Part shown: positions 1 to 6,581 of the stretch, one piece after another
How the letters are laid out: each line of letters opens with the position of its first letter
Position numbering within the stretch: position 1 is the stretch's first letter
Assembly: GCA_965653335.1 (NCBI GenBank)
Contig: CBFGZU010000040.1
Span: 1 to 16,047 of the forward strand
Origin: Pseudolysinimonas_A sp965653335
GTDB lineage: Bacteria; Actinomycetota; Actinomycetes; Actinomycetales; Microbacteriaceae
Direction of reading: 5' to 3'
Length of the DNA stretch: 16,047 nt
The notes under the pieces: model-generated
Told to the model about the DNA's origin: nothing
Seen by the model: the letters and a program-made list of their open reading frames with translations, nothing else
Database searches by the model: none
Translations under genes and position numbers: made by a program

Positions 1-42
1 GTGATGAACGACATGCGTTCACGCTAGCGCGCGTCGAACAGG

Positions 43-312
43 TCAGCGGTTTCTGAGCATCGAGACGAGTTCGGACTTCTTCTTGCCCGAGTACCCGTGC
101 ATACCCAGTTCCTTGGCCCGGGACTTGAGCTTCGGGACGGTCCAGTCGTCGTAGTCGCCGGACTTCCCACCCTTCCGGCCGATCGCCGACCGTCCGCGAG
201 CGGCGGCGGCGTTCGAGATGCGCGCCGCCTTCTGCTTACTCGCGCCGTCGTCGCGCAGCTCCTCGTACAGTTTCGGATCCTTGAGGGAGTTCGATCCGCG
301 TCCAGCGGGCAT
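43..312 (-). CDS. Small Rho_N/SAP-like basic protein (DUF7218-type)
   Basis: This 89-aa protein is rich in Lys, Arg and Gly. Residues 1-50 carry a basic segment (KQKAARISNAAAARG, then GRKGGKSGDYDDW). Residues 55-89 (TVPKLKSRAKELGMHGYSGK, then KKSELVSML) match the helix-extended-loop-helix pattern of the Rho N-terminal/SAP-like domain, a small nucleic-acid-binding fold. The start at 312 is chosen because GAAAGGAG at 327-320 sits 7 nt upstream; the frame stays open further upstream, but that part lies inside the neighbouring dehydrogenase gene. It lies 29 nt after the stop of the dehydrogenase, so the two are probably one transcript. In other actinobacteria this family is annotated as Rho termination factor N-terminal-domain or DUF7218 protein, with no proven function. 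Nucleic-acid binding is inferred; no catalytic motif is visible. Confidence 0.85.
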   Translation of the reverse strand: MPAGRGSNSLKDPKLYEELRDDGASKQKAARISNAAAARGRSAIGRKGGKSGDYDDWTVPKLKSRAKELGMHGYSGKKKSELVSMLRNR

Positions 313-319
313 GGGTGTT

Positions 320-327
320 CTCCTTTC
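320..327 (-). promoter_or_regulatory. Shine-Dalgarno site of the Rho_N-like gene
   Basis: GAAAGGAG is read on the minus strand, 7 nt before the ATG at 312. It is one of the few strong ribosome-binding sites in the window and it decides the start of the small protein. Confidence 0.8.
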
Positions 328-341
328 GGTCGTTCGGGGCC

Positions 342-1229
342 TTACAGCCCTTTTCCTCCCGTTACCGGCAGGATCGCGCCCGAGACATATGACGACTCGG
401 GCGACGCGAGGAAGACGTAGGCCGGGGCGACCTCTGCGGGCTGGCCGGCTCGGCCGAGCGGGGTGTCCTGCCCGAACTCGGGCACCTTGTCGGGCCAGGA
501 GGTCGCCGGGATGAGCGGCGTCCAGATCGGCCCCGGCGCAACGGCGTTCACTCGGATGCCGCGGGCACCCAGCTGTTGCGCGAGGGCCTTCGTGAACGCC
601 ACTTGCGCCGCTTTCGTCATGGCGTAGTCGATGAGTTGCGGCGAGGGGTTGAAGGCCTGGATCGACGAGGTCGTGATGATCGACGACCCCGGCTGGAGAT
701 GCGGGATCGCCGCCCGGGAGATCCACAGCGGCGCGTACAGGTTGGTGTCGAACACACGCTCGAGTTCAGCGGTCGGGATGTTCTCGAGGCCGTCGCGATT
801 CTCCTGATACGCCGCGTTGAGCACGAGGATGTCGAGGCCGCCGAGCCCATCGACGACCTTGTCGACGAGCGCCGTGCACTCCGCTTCGCGGCGCACGTCG
901 CCCGGCAACCGCACGGCGGTCCGCCCCGTCTCTTCAATCCATCGCGCGGTGTCGGCGGCGTCCTCCTCCTCTTCGGCGAGGTACGAGATCGCCACGTCGG
1001 CGCCCTCTCGGGCGAACGCGATCGCGACGGCCCGCCCGATGCCGGAGTCGCCGCCCGTGATGAGGGCGCGCATCCCGGAGAGCTTGCCGGTGCCGATGTA
1101 GCTCTTCTCGCCGTGATCGGGAGTCGGGTCGGTGGCGCTCGTCAGGCCCGGCTGTTCTTGCTCCTGGCGGGGGAAGTCGGTTCGGGGGTAGCGGGTGACG
1201 GGATTGTGATCGCTCGTCGTGGACGACAT
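342..1229 (-). CDS. Short-chain dehydrogenase/reductase, general-stress type (YghA/YdaD-like)
   Basis: This 295-aa NAD(P)-dependent oxidoreductase belongs to the classical SDR superfamily, subgroup with a ~50-residue N-terminal extension, like E. coli YghA and Bacillus general stress proteins. The visible motifs are the cofactor loop TGGDSGIG (58-65), the NAAY structural motif (138-141, replacing NNAG), the catalytic Ser189 in ITTSSIQ, and Tyr202 and Lys206 in YAMTK. The PGPIWTPL segment (232-239) and the C-terminal VTGGKG are also typical. The acidic and glutamine-rich N-terminal extension (DFPRQEQEQPG) is characteristic of this subgroup. The substrate is unknown; relatives are induced by stress. 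The start at 1229 follows a -10-like TAGACC box 6 nt upstream and keeps the usual family length. The Rho_N-like gene follows 29 nt downstream. Confidence 0.95.
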   Translation of the reverse strand: MSSTTSDHNPVTRYPRTDFPRQEQEQPGLTSATDPTPDHGEKSYIGTGKLSGMRALITGGDSGIGRAVAIAFAREGADVAISYLAEEEEDAADTARWIEETGRTAVRLPGDVRREAECTALVDKVVDGLGGLDILVLNAAYQENRDGLENIPTAELERVFDTNLYAPLWISRAAIPHLQPGSSIITTSSIQAFNPSPQLIDYAMTKAAQVAFTKALAQQLGARGIRVNAVAPGPIWTPLIPATSWPDKVPEFGQDTPLGRAGQPAEVAPAYVFLASPESSYVSGAILPVTGGKGL

Positions 1230-1235
1230 GCCTCT

Positions 1236-1241
1236 GGTCTA
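1236..1241 (-). promoter_or_regulatory. Possible -10 box of the dehydrogenase (leaderless-type position)
   Basis: TAGACC is read on the minus strand and ends 6 nt before the ATG at 1229. It fits the leaderless pattern except that the last base is C instead of T. No clear -35 box or purine-rich ribosome site is present. Confidence 0.4.
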
Positions 1242-1243
1242 CG

Positions 1244-1262
1244 CCGGGCCGGCTCGGCCCGG
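1244..1262 (-). terminator. Hairpin between the YihY and dehydrogenase genes
   Basis: CCGGGCCG and CGGCCCGG form a perfect 8-bp GC-only stem with a 3-nt loop. It lies 53 nt after the YihY stop and just upstream of the dehydrogenase -10-like box. There is no U-tract, so it may be an actinobacterial I-shaped terminator that separates the two transcription units. Part of the dehydrogenase promoter could overlap it. Confidence 0.5.
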
Positions 1263-1314
1263 AACGGGGTTGCTCATCGGCGGCGCGCGAGCTAGGGCAT
1301 GTCGCTCGGTGCGG

Positions 1315-2238
1315 TCAGGTCCCGGCGTCATCCCGGATGTCGCGCGCCGCCGCGATGTCGGCGCGCTGTTGACGTCGCAACATGCGGATGCGCCGCGTGT
1401 CCCGCACGCGAAGGTTCAAGGCGGTCGCGACGTCTTCGCCGGCGCTCAGTTGCTTGAGGCGGGTGAATTCGGCATCCAGCTCGACCCCGGCGATGAGCGC
1501 CGCGTTCGTCAGGTACAGCCAGAGCAGCCCCACGATGGCTCCGCCGAGCGAGCCGTAGATCGCCCCGTGGTCGACGAGTACGACGTAGAGTGCGAAACCC
1601 GCGGTGGCCGCCATCCAGATGAGGATGGCGACGCTCGACCCGACGCTCACCCAGCGCAACCGCGGCCGGATGACGTTGGGAGTGGAGGTGTACAGCACGG
1701 CGACGAAGAGCACCGCGAACGCGGCGAGCACGGGCCAGCGCAGGATCGCCCAGACCGGCAGGTCCCCGGGACCGAGCAGCACGGTGACGACGATCGCGCC
1801 GAGCAGTGCGAGCACGGATGCGACGAGCAGCATCCGGGCGCGAAACGCCCAGAACGGCCGGCCCTCCTCGACCTCGTAGATGTCGTTCACGGCACGCCCG
1901 AACGCGGTCGCGTAGCCGGATGTCGTCCAGAGTACGAGGGCGAGCGCGATGACGAGGGCGACGTAGGGGTTCTCGAGGCTCAGGAGCTCGCGCAAAACGT
2001 CTTCCAGGTCGCGCGCGGCGTGATCGGGTAGCACGGTGTCGAGCACGGCGACGAGGTCCTGAACGGCCCGGTCGCGGTCGTCGAAGATCGCGAACACCGA
2101 CACGACGGCGAGCGCGCCAGGGAGCAGCACGAGCAGCGAGAAGAAGGTGAGGGCGGCAGCGGAGTCGATGCCGCGATGCCGCACGAACCCGTGACCGGCC
2201 CGCCGGACGGCAACCCGCCAGCGAGCGGTCCCGCTCAC
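1315..2238 (-). CDS. YihY/BrkB family inner membrane protein
   Basis: This 307-aa polytopic membrane protein belongs to the YihY/virulence factor BrkB family (formerly misnamed ribonuclease BN). The N-terminal motif AAALTFFSLLVLLPG (27-41) is diagnostic. So are the conserved segment around TTSGYATAFGRAVNDIYEVE (105-124) and the C-terminal YGSLGGAIVGLLWLYLTNAA block (228-247) ending in GVELDAE. About six membrane helices are visible, and the basic cytoplasmic tail is rich in Arg. The biochemical role of the family is not settled; a transport role has been proposed. The start is GTG at 2238, inside a 4-nt GTGA overlap with the stop of the upstream DUF6328 gene. GGAG at 2251-2248 gives a 9-nt spacing, so translation is probably coupled. 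Confidence 0.93.
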   Translation of the reverse strand: MSGTARWRVAVRRAGHGFVRHRGIDSAAALTFFSLLVLLPGALAVVSVFAIFDDRDRAVQDLVAVLDTVLPDHAARDLEDVLRELLSLENPYVALVIALALVLWTTSGYATAFGRAVNDIYEVEEGRPFWAFRARMLLVASVLALLGAIVVTVLLGPGDLPVWAILRWPVLAAFAVLFVAVLYTSTPNVIRPRLRWVSVGSSVAILIWMAATAGFALYVVLVDHGAIYGSLGGAIVGLLWLYLTNAALIAGVELDAEFTRLKQLSAGEDVATALNLRVRDTRRIRMLRRQQRADIAAARDIRDDAGT

Positions 2239-2696
2239 GCGTTCATTCTCCGCAGGAACGACGGCAGCACCGCCCAGAGCAGAAAGGTCAGTACGAGGGT
2301 CGAGCCGCCCGCGACGAGCGCGGCGACGTCACCGATCACGACGGTGAAGATCAGGTAGACGGTGCCGCTGAGCGCGAGCGAGATCGCCCCGAGTGCGAGT
2401 CGCATGAGCAGGTGGGCCGCGAGGACGAGTTCCGGCTTCGCGCCACGCCGGAACAGGGCCCGGTGCAAGGCGACGGGGGCGAGGGCGAAGACCGTGGCGA
2501 GCGCGGCGACCACGACGAGCGTGAGGTAGACGGCGATCTGCTGGGCGTCGATGTCGGCGAACCCCGCCTGAAAGGGGATAGTCAGCAGAAAGCCGAGCAG
2601 GATCTGGGTGCCGGTCTGGGTGACTCGCAACTCCTGGAGGATCTCGTCCCAGTTGCGCGCGACCCGCTCCGACTCGGTCTCTCCCGTGGGCGCCAT
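2235..2696 (-). CDS. DUF6328 family membrane protein
   Basis: This 153-aa membrane protein has four predicted helices (about 30-47, 54-75, 94-116, 118-145). The segment ELRVTQTGTQILLGFLLTIP after a short acidic N terminus is the recognisable signature of the DUF6328 family, found in actinobacteria and of unknown function. The start at 2696 is preferred because TACCAT lies 6 nt upstream in the leaderless position and because the family begins close to this point. The reading frame is open much further upstream, but that part crosses the oppositely oriented SRPBCC gene. Its stop overlaps the YihY start by 4 nt (GTGA), so the two are one transcription and translation unit. Confidence 0.88.
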   Translation of the reverse strand: MAPTGETESERVARNWDEILQELRVTQTGTQILLGFLLTIPFQAGFADIDAQQIAVYLTLVVVAALATVFALAPVALHRALFRRGAKPELVLAAHLLMRLALGAISLALSGTVYLIFTVVIGDVAALVAGGSTLVLTFLLWAVLPSFLRRMNA

Positions 2697-2702
2697 GCTC
2701 CG

Positions 2703-2708
2703 ATGGTA
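2703..2708 (-). promoter_or_regulatory. -10 box TACCAT, leaderless start of DUF6328-YihY
   Basis: TACCAT on the minus strand ends 6 nt before the ATG at 2696, so transcription would begin at or next to the A of the start codon. GGAG abuts the ATG with a 1-nt gap, too close for a ribosome site. Confidence 0.55.
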
Positions 2709-2783
2709 GGGGGCACCCTGCGCGACTCGCGGGAAATTGTCAACCCGCTGCCGGGCGGGCAAGGGCCCACGCACAGTGGAGCC

Positions 2784-3257
2784 ATGACGACCATCGAGAA
2801 GAGCATCGACGTGGACGTGCCGGTGAGCACGGCCTACAACCAGTGGACCCAGTTCGAAGAGTTTCCCGAGTTCATGAGCGGCGTCGACCAAGTCACCCAG
2901 ATCGACGACGAGCACCTCCATTGGACGGTGTCGGTGGGCGGGGTCGAGCGCGAGTTCGACGCCGAGATCACCGAACAGCACCCGGATGAGCGCGTCGCCT
3001 GGCGCAGCACCGACGGGCCGGAGCATGCGGGAGTGGTGACCTTCCACCGATTGAGCGACGACCAGACCCGGGTGACCCTCCAGCTGGATTGGGAACCCGA
3101 GGGCTTCATCGAGAAGGCGGGGGCCGCCCTGCAGATCGACGACATGCAGGTCGCCCGCGACCTCGCGAAGTTCAAGGAGATCATCGAAGCGCACGGCGCC
3201 GAGTCGGGCGCGTGGCGCGGCGACATCGACCGCGCTCCGGATGCCACCGGGCGGTAG
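2784..3257 (+). CDS. SRPBCC family protein (polyketide cyclase/dehydrase-like)
   Basis: This 157-aa soluble protein has the START/SRPBCC helix-grip fold. The N terminus (TTIEKSIDVDVPVSTAYNQW) and the following FEEFPEFMSGVDQVTQID are the usual beginning of the cyclase/dehydrase family. The block RVAWRSTDGPEHAGVVTFHR (70-89) and the long C-terminal helix (VARDLAKFKEIIEAHG) complete the fold. Members bind hydrophobic ligands; the ligand here is unknown. GTGGAG lies just upstream of the ATG, and the start matches the family. It is divergent from DUF6328 with an 87-bp spacer, and its neighbours suggest a stress or envelope role, which is inference. The protein is acidic, as is common in the family. 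Confidence 0.92.
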   Translation: MTTIEKSIDVDVPVSTAYNQWTQFEEFPEFMSGVDQVTQIDDEHLHWTVSVGGVEREFDAEITEQHPDERVAWRSTDGPEHAGVVTFHRLSDDQTRVTLQLDWEPEGFIEKAGAALQIDDMQVARDLAKFKEIIEAHGAESGAWRGDIDRAPDATGR

Positions 3258-3273
3258 GCGCGCGTGCTCGAGT

Positions 3274-3305
3274 TCGAACCCCGGCCCCGAACGGCCGGGG
3301 TTCGA
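3274..3305. terminator. 13-bp inverted repeat after the SRPBCC gene
   Basis: A perfect 13-bp stem (TCGAACCCCGGCC with GGCCGGGGTTCGA) and a 6-nt loop lie 17 nt after the SRPBCC stop. There is no U-tract, which is common for actinobacterial terminators. The right arm reaches into the expected -35 area of the hydrolase promoter (-10 at 3320-3325), so an operator role is also possible. Confidence 0.65.
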
Positions 3306-3319
3306 CGCCATCCGCTCAG

Positions 3320-3325
3320 TATCCT
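3320..3325 (+). promoter_or_regulatory. -10 box TATCCT, leaderless start of the hydrolase
   Basis: TATCCT ends 6 nt before the GTG at 3332, with no ribosome-binding site between them. A convincing -35 box is not seen; the expected place lies in the right arm of the 3274-3305 inverted repeat. Confidence 0.6.
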
Positions 3326-3331
3326 GACGGG

Positions 3332-4231
3332 GTGTTCGACCACTACCAGGAGGCGTTGGGCGATCCCGTCGATGAGGCCGAGCGCTTGGATCGTGCTCTC
3401 GGCGACCGCGACTGGTCGGTTCCCGCCTCGGGGTCGGTGGCATCCCGGTTCCGGGCTCCGAGCGGGGAGCTGGCGGTGGTGTCGCTCGGTGACCCCGGGC
3501 ATCCTCGGGTCGTTCTCATGCCCGGCGCGTCGGGGTCGAAGGAGGACTTCGTGCTCATGCTGCCGGTGCTCGCGGCAGCGGGGTACTTCGTGCAGTCGTT
3601 CGATATCGCCGGCCAGTACCAATCGGGTCGGGCGGGCCCTCCGCGTGGCCGCCCCTACGACTACGACCTCTTCGTCGACGACTTGATCGCGTTCCTGGAG
3701 GATGGCGCTCCGGCCCACGTGCTCGGATATTCGTTCGCCGGCACGATCGCGGAGCTCGTGCTCGTGCGCCGGCCGGACCTGGTGCGGAGCCTCACGCTGC
3801 TCGCGACGCCGCCCGAGCCGGGGAACGGGTTCCGCGGTGTCCGGGTACTCGGCCCGTACACCTTCCTTGCGAGCGGCCGGATCGGAGCCGCGCTCATGAC
3901 GTGGGGGATCCGCACCAACAAGAATCACGTCCCGCCGCGGCGCCTGGAGTTCGTGCGGATGCGTTTCGACCACACGAGCCGGCGGAGCCTCGAGGACATC
4001 ATCCGGCTCATGAAGCGGGCCCCCGATGTGCGCGACGCGGTCGCGGCGTCGCCGGTGCCGAAGCTCGTCGCGGTCGGATCGCATGATCTGTGGCCGACCG
4101 AGCTGCACGCGAGGTTCGCGGAACGGATCGGCGCGCGGCTCGTCGTCTACCGCACGGGTCACAGCCCGTGCGAGACGGCACCGCATCAGCTGGCGCGCGA
4201 CATGATCGCTCTCTTCGAGTCGGCGGACTAG
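3332..4231 (+). CDS. Alpha/beta fold hydrolase
   Basis: This 299-aa cytoplasmic hydrolase has the alpha/beta fold. The nucleophile elbow is GYSFAG with Ser134. The acid is probably Asp252 in GSHDLW, and the base is His277 in RTGHSP. The oxyanion region is VLMPGASGSKED (61-72). The segment DIAGQYQSG (91-99) after beta-strand 4 replaces the usual DxxGxGxS motif and is similar in other actinobacterial hydrolases of this type. The substrate cannot be predicted. The GTG start at 3332 is supported by a -10 box 6 nt upstream and by normal family length; a longer frame upstream would read through the SRPBCC gene. Its stop codon overlaps the stop of the convergent glycosyltransferase by 3 bases (4229-4230 shared within CTAG). 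Confidence 0.92.
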   Translation: MFDHYQEALGDPVDEAERLDRALGDRDWSVPASGSVASRFRAPSGELAVVSLGDPGHPRVVLMPGASGSKEDFVLMLPVLAAAGYFVQSFDIAGQYQSGRAGPPRGRPYDYDLFVDDLIAFLEDGAPAHVLGYSFAGTIAELVLVRRPDLVRSLTLLATPPEPGNGFRGVRVLGPYTFLASGRIGAALMTWGIRTNKNHVPPRRLEFVRMRFDHTSRRSLEDIIRLMKRAPDVRDAVAASPVPKLVAVGSHDLWPTELHARFAERIGARLVVYRTGHSPCETAPHQLARDMIALFESAD

Positions 4232-4986
4232 AGCTGCGCGTTCCGCTTGCCGTCCCGCTCGGCGGCGTATCTGCGCCGCGCCGCACGCCGAGCCCATGGT
4301 GAGTCCTCGGGCCAGTGGTTGCGTAACGTCGGGATGATCCACGACAGTCGGCGGGTGAAGCCCGACCAGGTGGCGAACGGCCGCGCCGAGATGCCGACGA
4401 CGAGTTCGGGGTCGTAGCGCACCGTCATCCACGGCCTGATGTGCAGGCTGATATCGAGATCGTCATGGATGTCGCATGCCTCGCGGTGCACCTCGGGGGA
4501 GAGCTGCTCCCACACGTCCCGCCGCATCGCGAAGTTCGACCCGAAGACCGGCGGGTGCCCGAGGTAGATCGTCATCGACCAGTACAAGCCGCCGACCCAC
4601 CACGACTTGCCCAGTCGGCGCGTGATCGGTCCGGCGTCGTAGAAGTCGCCCGAGCCCGTGACCACCCCGAGTCCGGGGTCCAGTTCGAACGCCGTGCAGA
4701 TGCGATTCAGCCAGTCGGGCGGGCAGACCGAGTCGGCGTCGATGCGGGCGATCACCTCACCGCGGGCGGCATCGAGTCCGACGGCGGATGCGCGCGGGAT
4801 GCCGGGGATCGGCTCCCACACGACGCGGGCGCCGGCGGCTTCGGCGACCGCGCGGGTGTCGTCGGTCGAGCCGTTGTCGACGACGACGATCTCGTCGGGG
4901 GCGCGTTCCTGGAGCGCGAGTGAGGCGAGGCAGCGCGCGAGCATCTCGGCGTCGTTGCGCGCGGGGATCACCACGGAGACGAGCAT
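4228..4986 (-). CDS. Glycosyltransferase family 2 (GT-A fold)
   Basis: This 252-aa enzyme has no membrane helix. It opens directly with the GT2 strand VSVVIPARND (3-12), followed by VVVDNGSTDDT (34-44) and the metal- and nucleotide-binding RIDADS (81-86, DxD at 83-85). Further motifs are VFGSNFAMRR (147-156), the acceptor-binding region, and DIHDDLDIS (172-180), the probable catalytic-base region. It probably transfers a sugar from a nucleotide sugar to an envelope lipid or glycan; the substrate is not deducible. The C-terminal 30 residues are strongly basic. The start is fixed by family alignment and by TAGCCT 7 nt upstream. Its stop overlaps that of the convergent hydrolase. No other polysaccharide gene is nearby. 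Confidence 0.93.
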   Translation of the reverse strand: MLVSVVIPARNDAEMLARCLASLALQERAPDEIVVVDNGSTDDTRAVAEAAGARVVWEPIPGIPRASAVGLDAARGEVIARIDADSVCPPDWLNRICTAFELDPGLGVVTGSGDFYDAGPITRRLGKSWWVGGLYWSMTIYLGHPPVFGSNFAMRRDVWEQLSPEVHREACDIHDDLDISLHIRPWMTVRYDPELVVGISARPFATWSGFTRRLSWIIPTLRNHWPEDSPWARRAARRRYAAERDGKRNAQL

Positions 4987-4993
4987 CGCCGCC

Positions 4994-4999
4994 AGGCTA
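4994..4999 (-). promoter_or_regulatory. -10 box TAGCCT, leaderless start of the glycosyltransferase
   Basis: TAGCCT on the minus strand ends 7 nt before the ATG at 4986. The intervening bases are GGCGGCG, with no typical ribosome-binding site. Confidence 0.55.
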
Positions 5000-5052
5000 C
5001 AACGTGGGTCGAGGGCCGCCGCGGGTTTCGATTCGCCCGTTGCGCGGGTTTC

Positions 5053-6489
5053 TCAACCAGCGGGATGGGCGCGAAGCGGTCGATTGCGCCAGAGGTGCAG
5101 GGCCGCGTAGGAACGCCAGGGGGCCCACGACGCGCGGGGGGAGGGGTCGATGCCCAGCGCCGCCGCGGATCGGGCGAGCACGAGATCGGTCGCCGGGAAC
5201 GCGTCGGGGTGCCCGAGCGCCCGCATCGCGAGGTACTCGGTCGTCCACGGGCCGACGCCGGGCAGCGCGAGCAGCCGGGCGCGGAGTTCGGCGACGGGGG
5301 TGGCCGGGTCGAGTGGCAGATCGCCGGCCGCGATCACGCCGGCGACCGTGCGGATGGCGGCGATCCGCGCCGCCGGTCCGCGCAAGACCTCGTCGCCGGC
5401 TTGCGCGAGTTGCTCCGCGGTCGGAAAGTCACCGAAGTGCTCGACGAGCCGGCCGAGCACGGTGCGGGCCGCAGCGACCGAGATCTGCTGACCGATGAGG
5501 GCGCGGAACAGCGCTTCCTCGCCGCTCGCGCTGCCGGGGATGCGGATGCCGGGCACCGCGGCGACGAGGGGCGCGAGGTCGGGGTCGCGAGCGAGGTGGG
5601 TGTCGATCGCGACCGAATCGGCGTCGAGGTCGAACATGCGTCGCACGCGGGCGGTAACGGCGGGGAGGTCGGAGAGTGCCGCGAGCCGGGCGTGCAGCAC
5701 GACGCCGTTCGGCTCGGGCCGGACCTCGATCTGCGCGCGTCCGCCGGGCAACCGCAGCGGCCGGGAGAATCGGGTGTCGTCGCCGTCCTCGAAGTGGTGG
5801 ATGCCGTGGTCGGCGAAGAAGCGGAAGAGCCCGGCGCTGTCGAACGGCGACCGCGCGGGGAGCCGCAGGGTGATGACTCCCACCTCCTGGGCGGCGGGCG
5901 ATCCGCGGCGCGCGAGGGCGCGCAGCTCCGTCGGCGTTGCCCGGTAGACGGCCGCGATCGTGTCGTTGAATTGGCGCAACGATCCGAATCCGGCGGCGTA
6001 GGCGATGTCGGTCACAGGGAGGTCGGTCGCGGCGAGCAGCGCGCGCGCCGTCTGAGCTCGGTGCGCGCGGGCGAGGGCGAGCGGCCCCGCGCCGAGTTCC
6101 GCGGTCAGCACCCGCGTCACGTGGCGCGGGGTGTAGCCGAGGCGGGCGGCGAGTCCCGGCACGCCTTCGCGTTCGACGACACCGTCGTGCACGAGCCGCA
6201 TGGCGCGCGAGGCGAGGTCGTCGCGCAGATTCCAGTCGGGGGAGCCGGGTACGGCATCCGGTTGGCAGCGCTTACAGGCTCGCAGTCCGGCCTCGTGCGC
6301 CGCCGCGGCGGTGCGGTAGAACGACACATTTCCTGGTCGGGGCGTCATCGCGGGGCAACTCGGCCGGCAATAGATGCCCGTCGAGTGCACGCCGGCGATG
6401 AACTGCCCGTCGAACCGCGCGTCGCGGGAGGCGAGGGCGCTGTAGCGGGCGGCGAACATCCCGGCGTCGTCGGATCGGGCGCTTTCCAC
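5053..6489 (-). CDS. Ada-type sensor/AraC HTH/AlkA DNA glycosylase fusion
   Basis: This 478-aa alkylation-damage repair protein combines an Ada regulatory half with an AlkA-like 3-methyladenine DNA glycosylase. The zinc/methyl-acceptor domain has Cys41, Cys45, Cys72 and Cys75 (GIYCRPSC, ACKRCQPD); Cys41 corresponds to the phosphotriester methyl acceptor of E. coli Ada. An AraC-type HTH follows (about 90-195, with DIAYAAGFGSLRQFNDTIAA). The AlkA N-terminal domain (205-300) and HhH-GPD domain (about 320-470) carry QQIS (334-337), the hairpin ALPGVGPWTTEYLA (408-421) and the catalytic Asp435 in FPATDLVL. The Ada C-terminal O6-methylguanine transferase domain is absent, as usual for this fusion. 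The start is GTG at 6489; ATG at 6459 (residue 11) is an alternative. Confidence 0.95.
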   Translation of the reverse strand: MESARSDDAGMFAARYSALASRDARFDGQFIAGVHSTGIYCRPSCPAMTPRPGNVSFYRTAAAAHEAGLRACKRCQPDAVPGSPDWNLRDDLASRAMRLVHDGVVEREGVPGLAARLGYTPRHVTRVLTAELGAGPLALARAHRAQTARALLAATDLPVTDIAYAAGFGSLRQFNDTIAAVYRATPTELRALARRGSPAAQEVGVITLRLPARSPFDSAGLFRFFADHGIHHFEDGDDTRFSRPLRLPGGRAQIEVRPEPNGVVLHARLAALSDLPAVTARVRRMFDLDADSVAIDTHLARDPDLAPLVAAVPGIRIPGSASGEEALFRALIGQQISVAAARTVLGRLVEHFGDFPTAEQLAQAGDEVLRGPAARIAAIRTVAGVIAAGDLPLDPATPVAELRARLLALPGVGPWTTEYLAMRALGHPDAFPATDLVLARSAAALGIDPSPRASWAPWRSYAALHLWRNRPLRAHPAG

Positions 6490-6568
6490 CAGCTCAGCGT
6501 CGCACGCGCCACCGACCCGCAGTGGCGGAAATCGGACATCGCCTCGAAGGGCGTGAGCTGCGCCCGGA

Positions 6569-6574
6569 TACGCT
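6569..6574 (+). promoter_or_regulatory. -10 box TACGCT, leaderless start of the FAD oxidase
   Basis: TACGCT ends 7 nt before the ATG at 6582, with no ribosome-binding site between. A small 5-bp dyad (GGGCG at 6549-6553, CGCCC at 6561-6565) lies directly upstream and could be chance. Confidence 0.55.
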
Positions 6575-6581
6575 GTCGATC

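Noticed and set aside
1..42. Possible 3' tail of a plus-strand gene and a 6-bp hairpin (TGAACG/CGTTCA at 5-21)
   Set aside because: Two plus-strand frames stay open to stops at 25-27 and 54-56, but the piece is too short to judge; the hairpin is weak and may be chance.
2834..4432. Long open frame (532 codons) on the minus strand across the SRPBCC and hydrolase genes
   Set aside because: It lies antisense to two well-motivated genes, and its Arg/His-rich translation has no recognisable motifs. Long antisense frames are expected in high-GC coding DNA.
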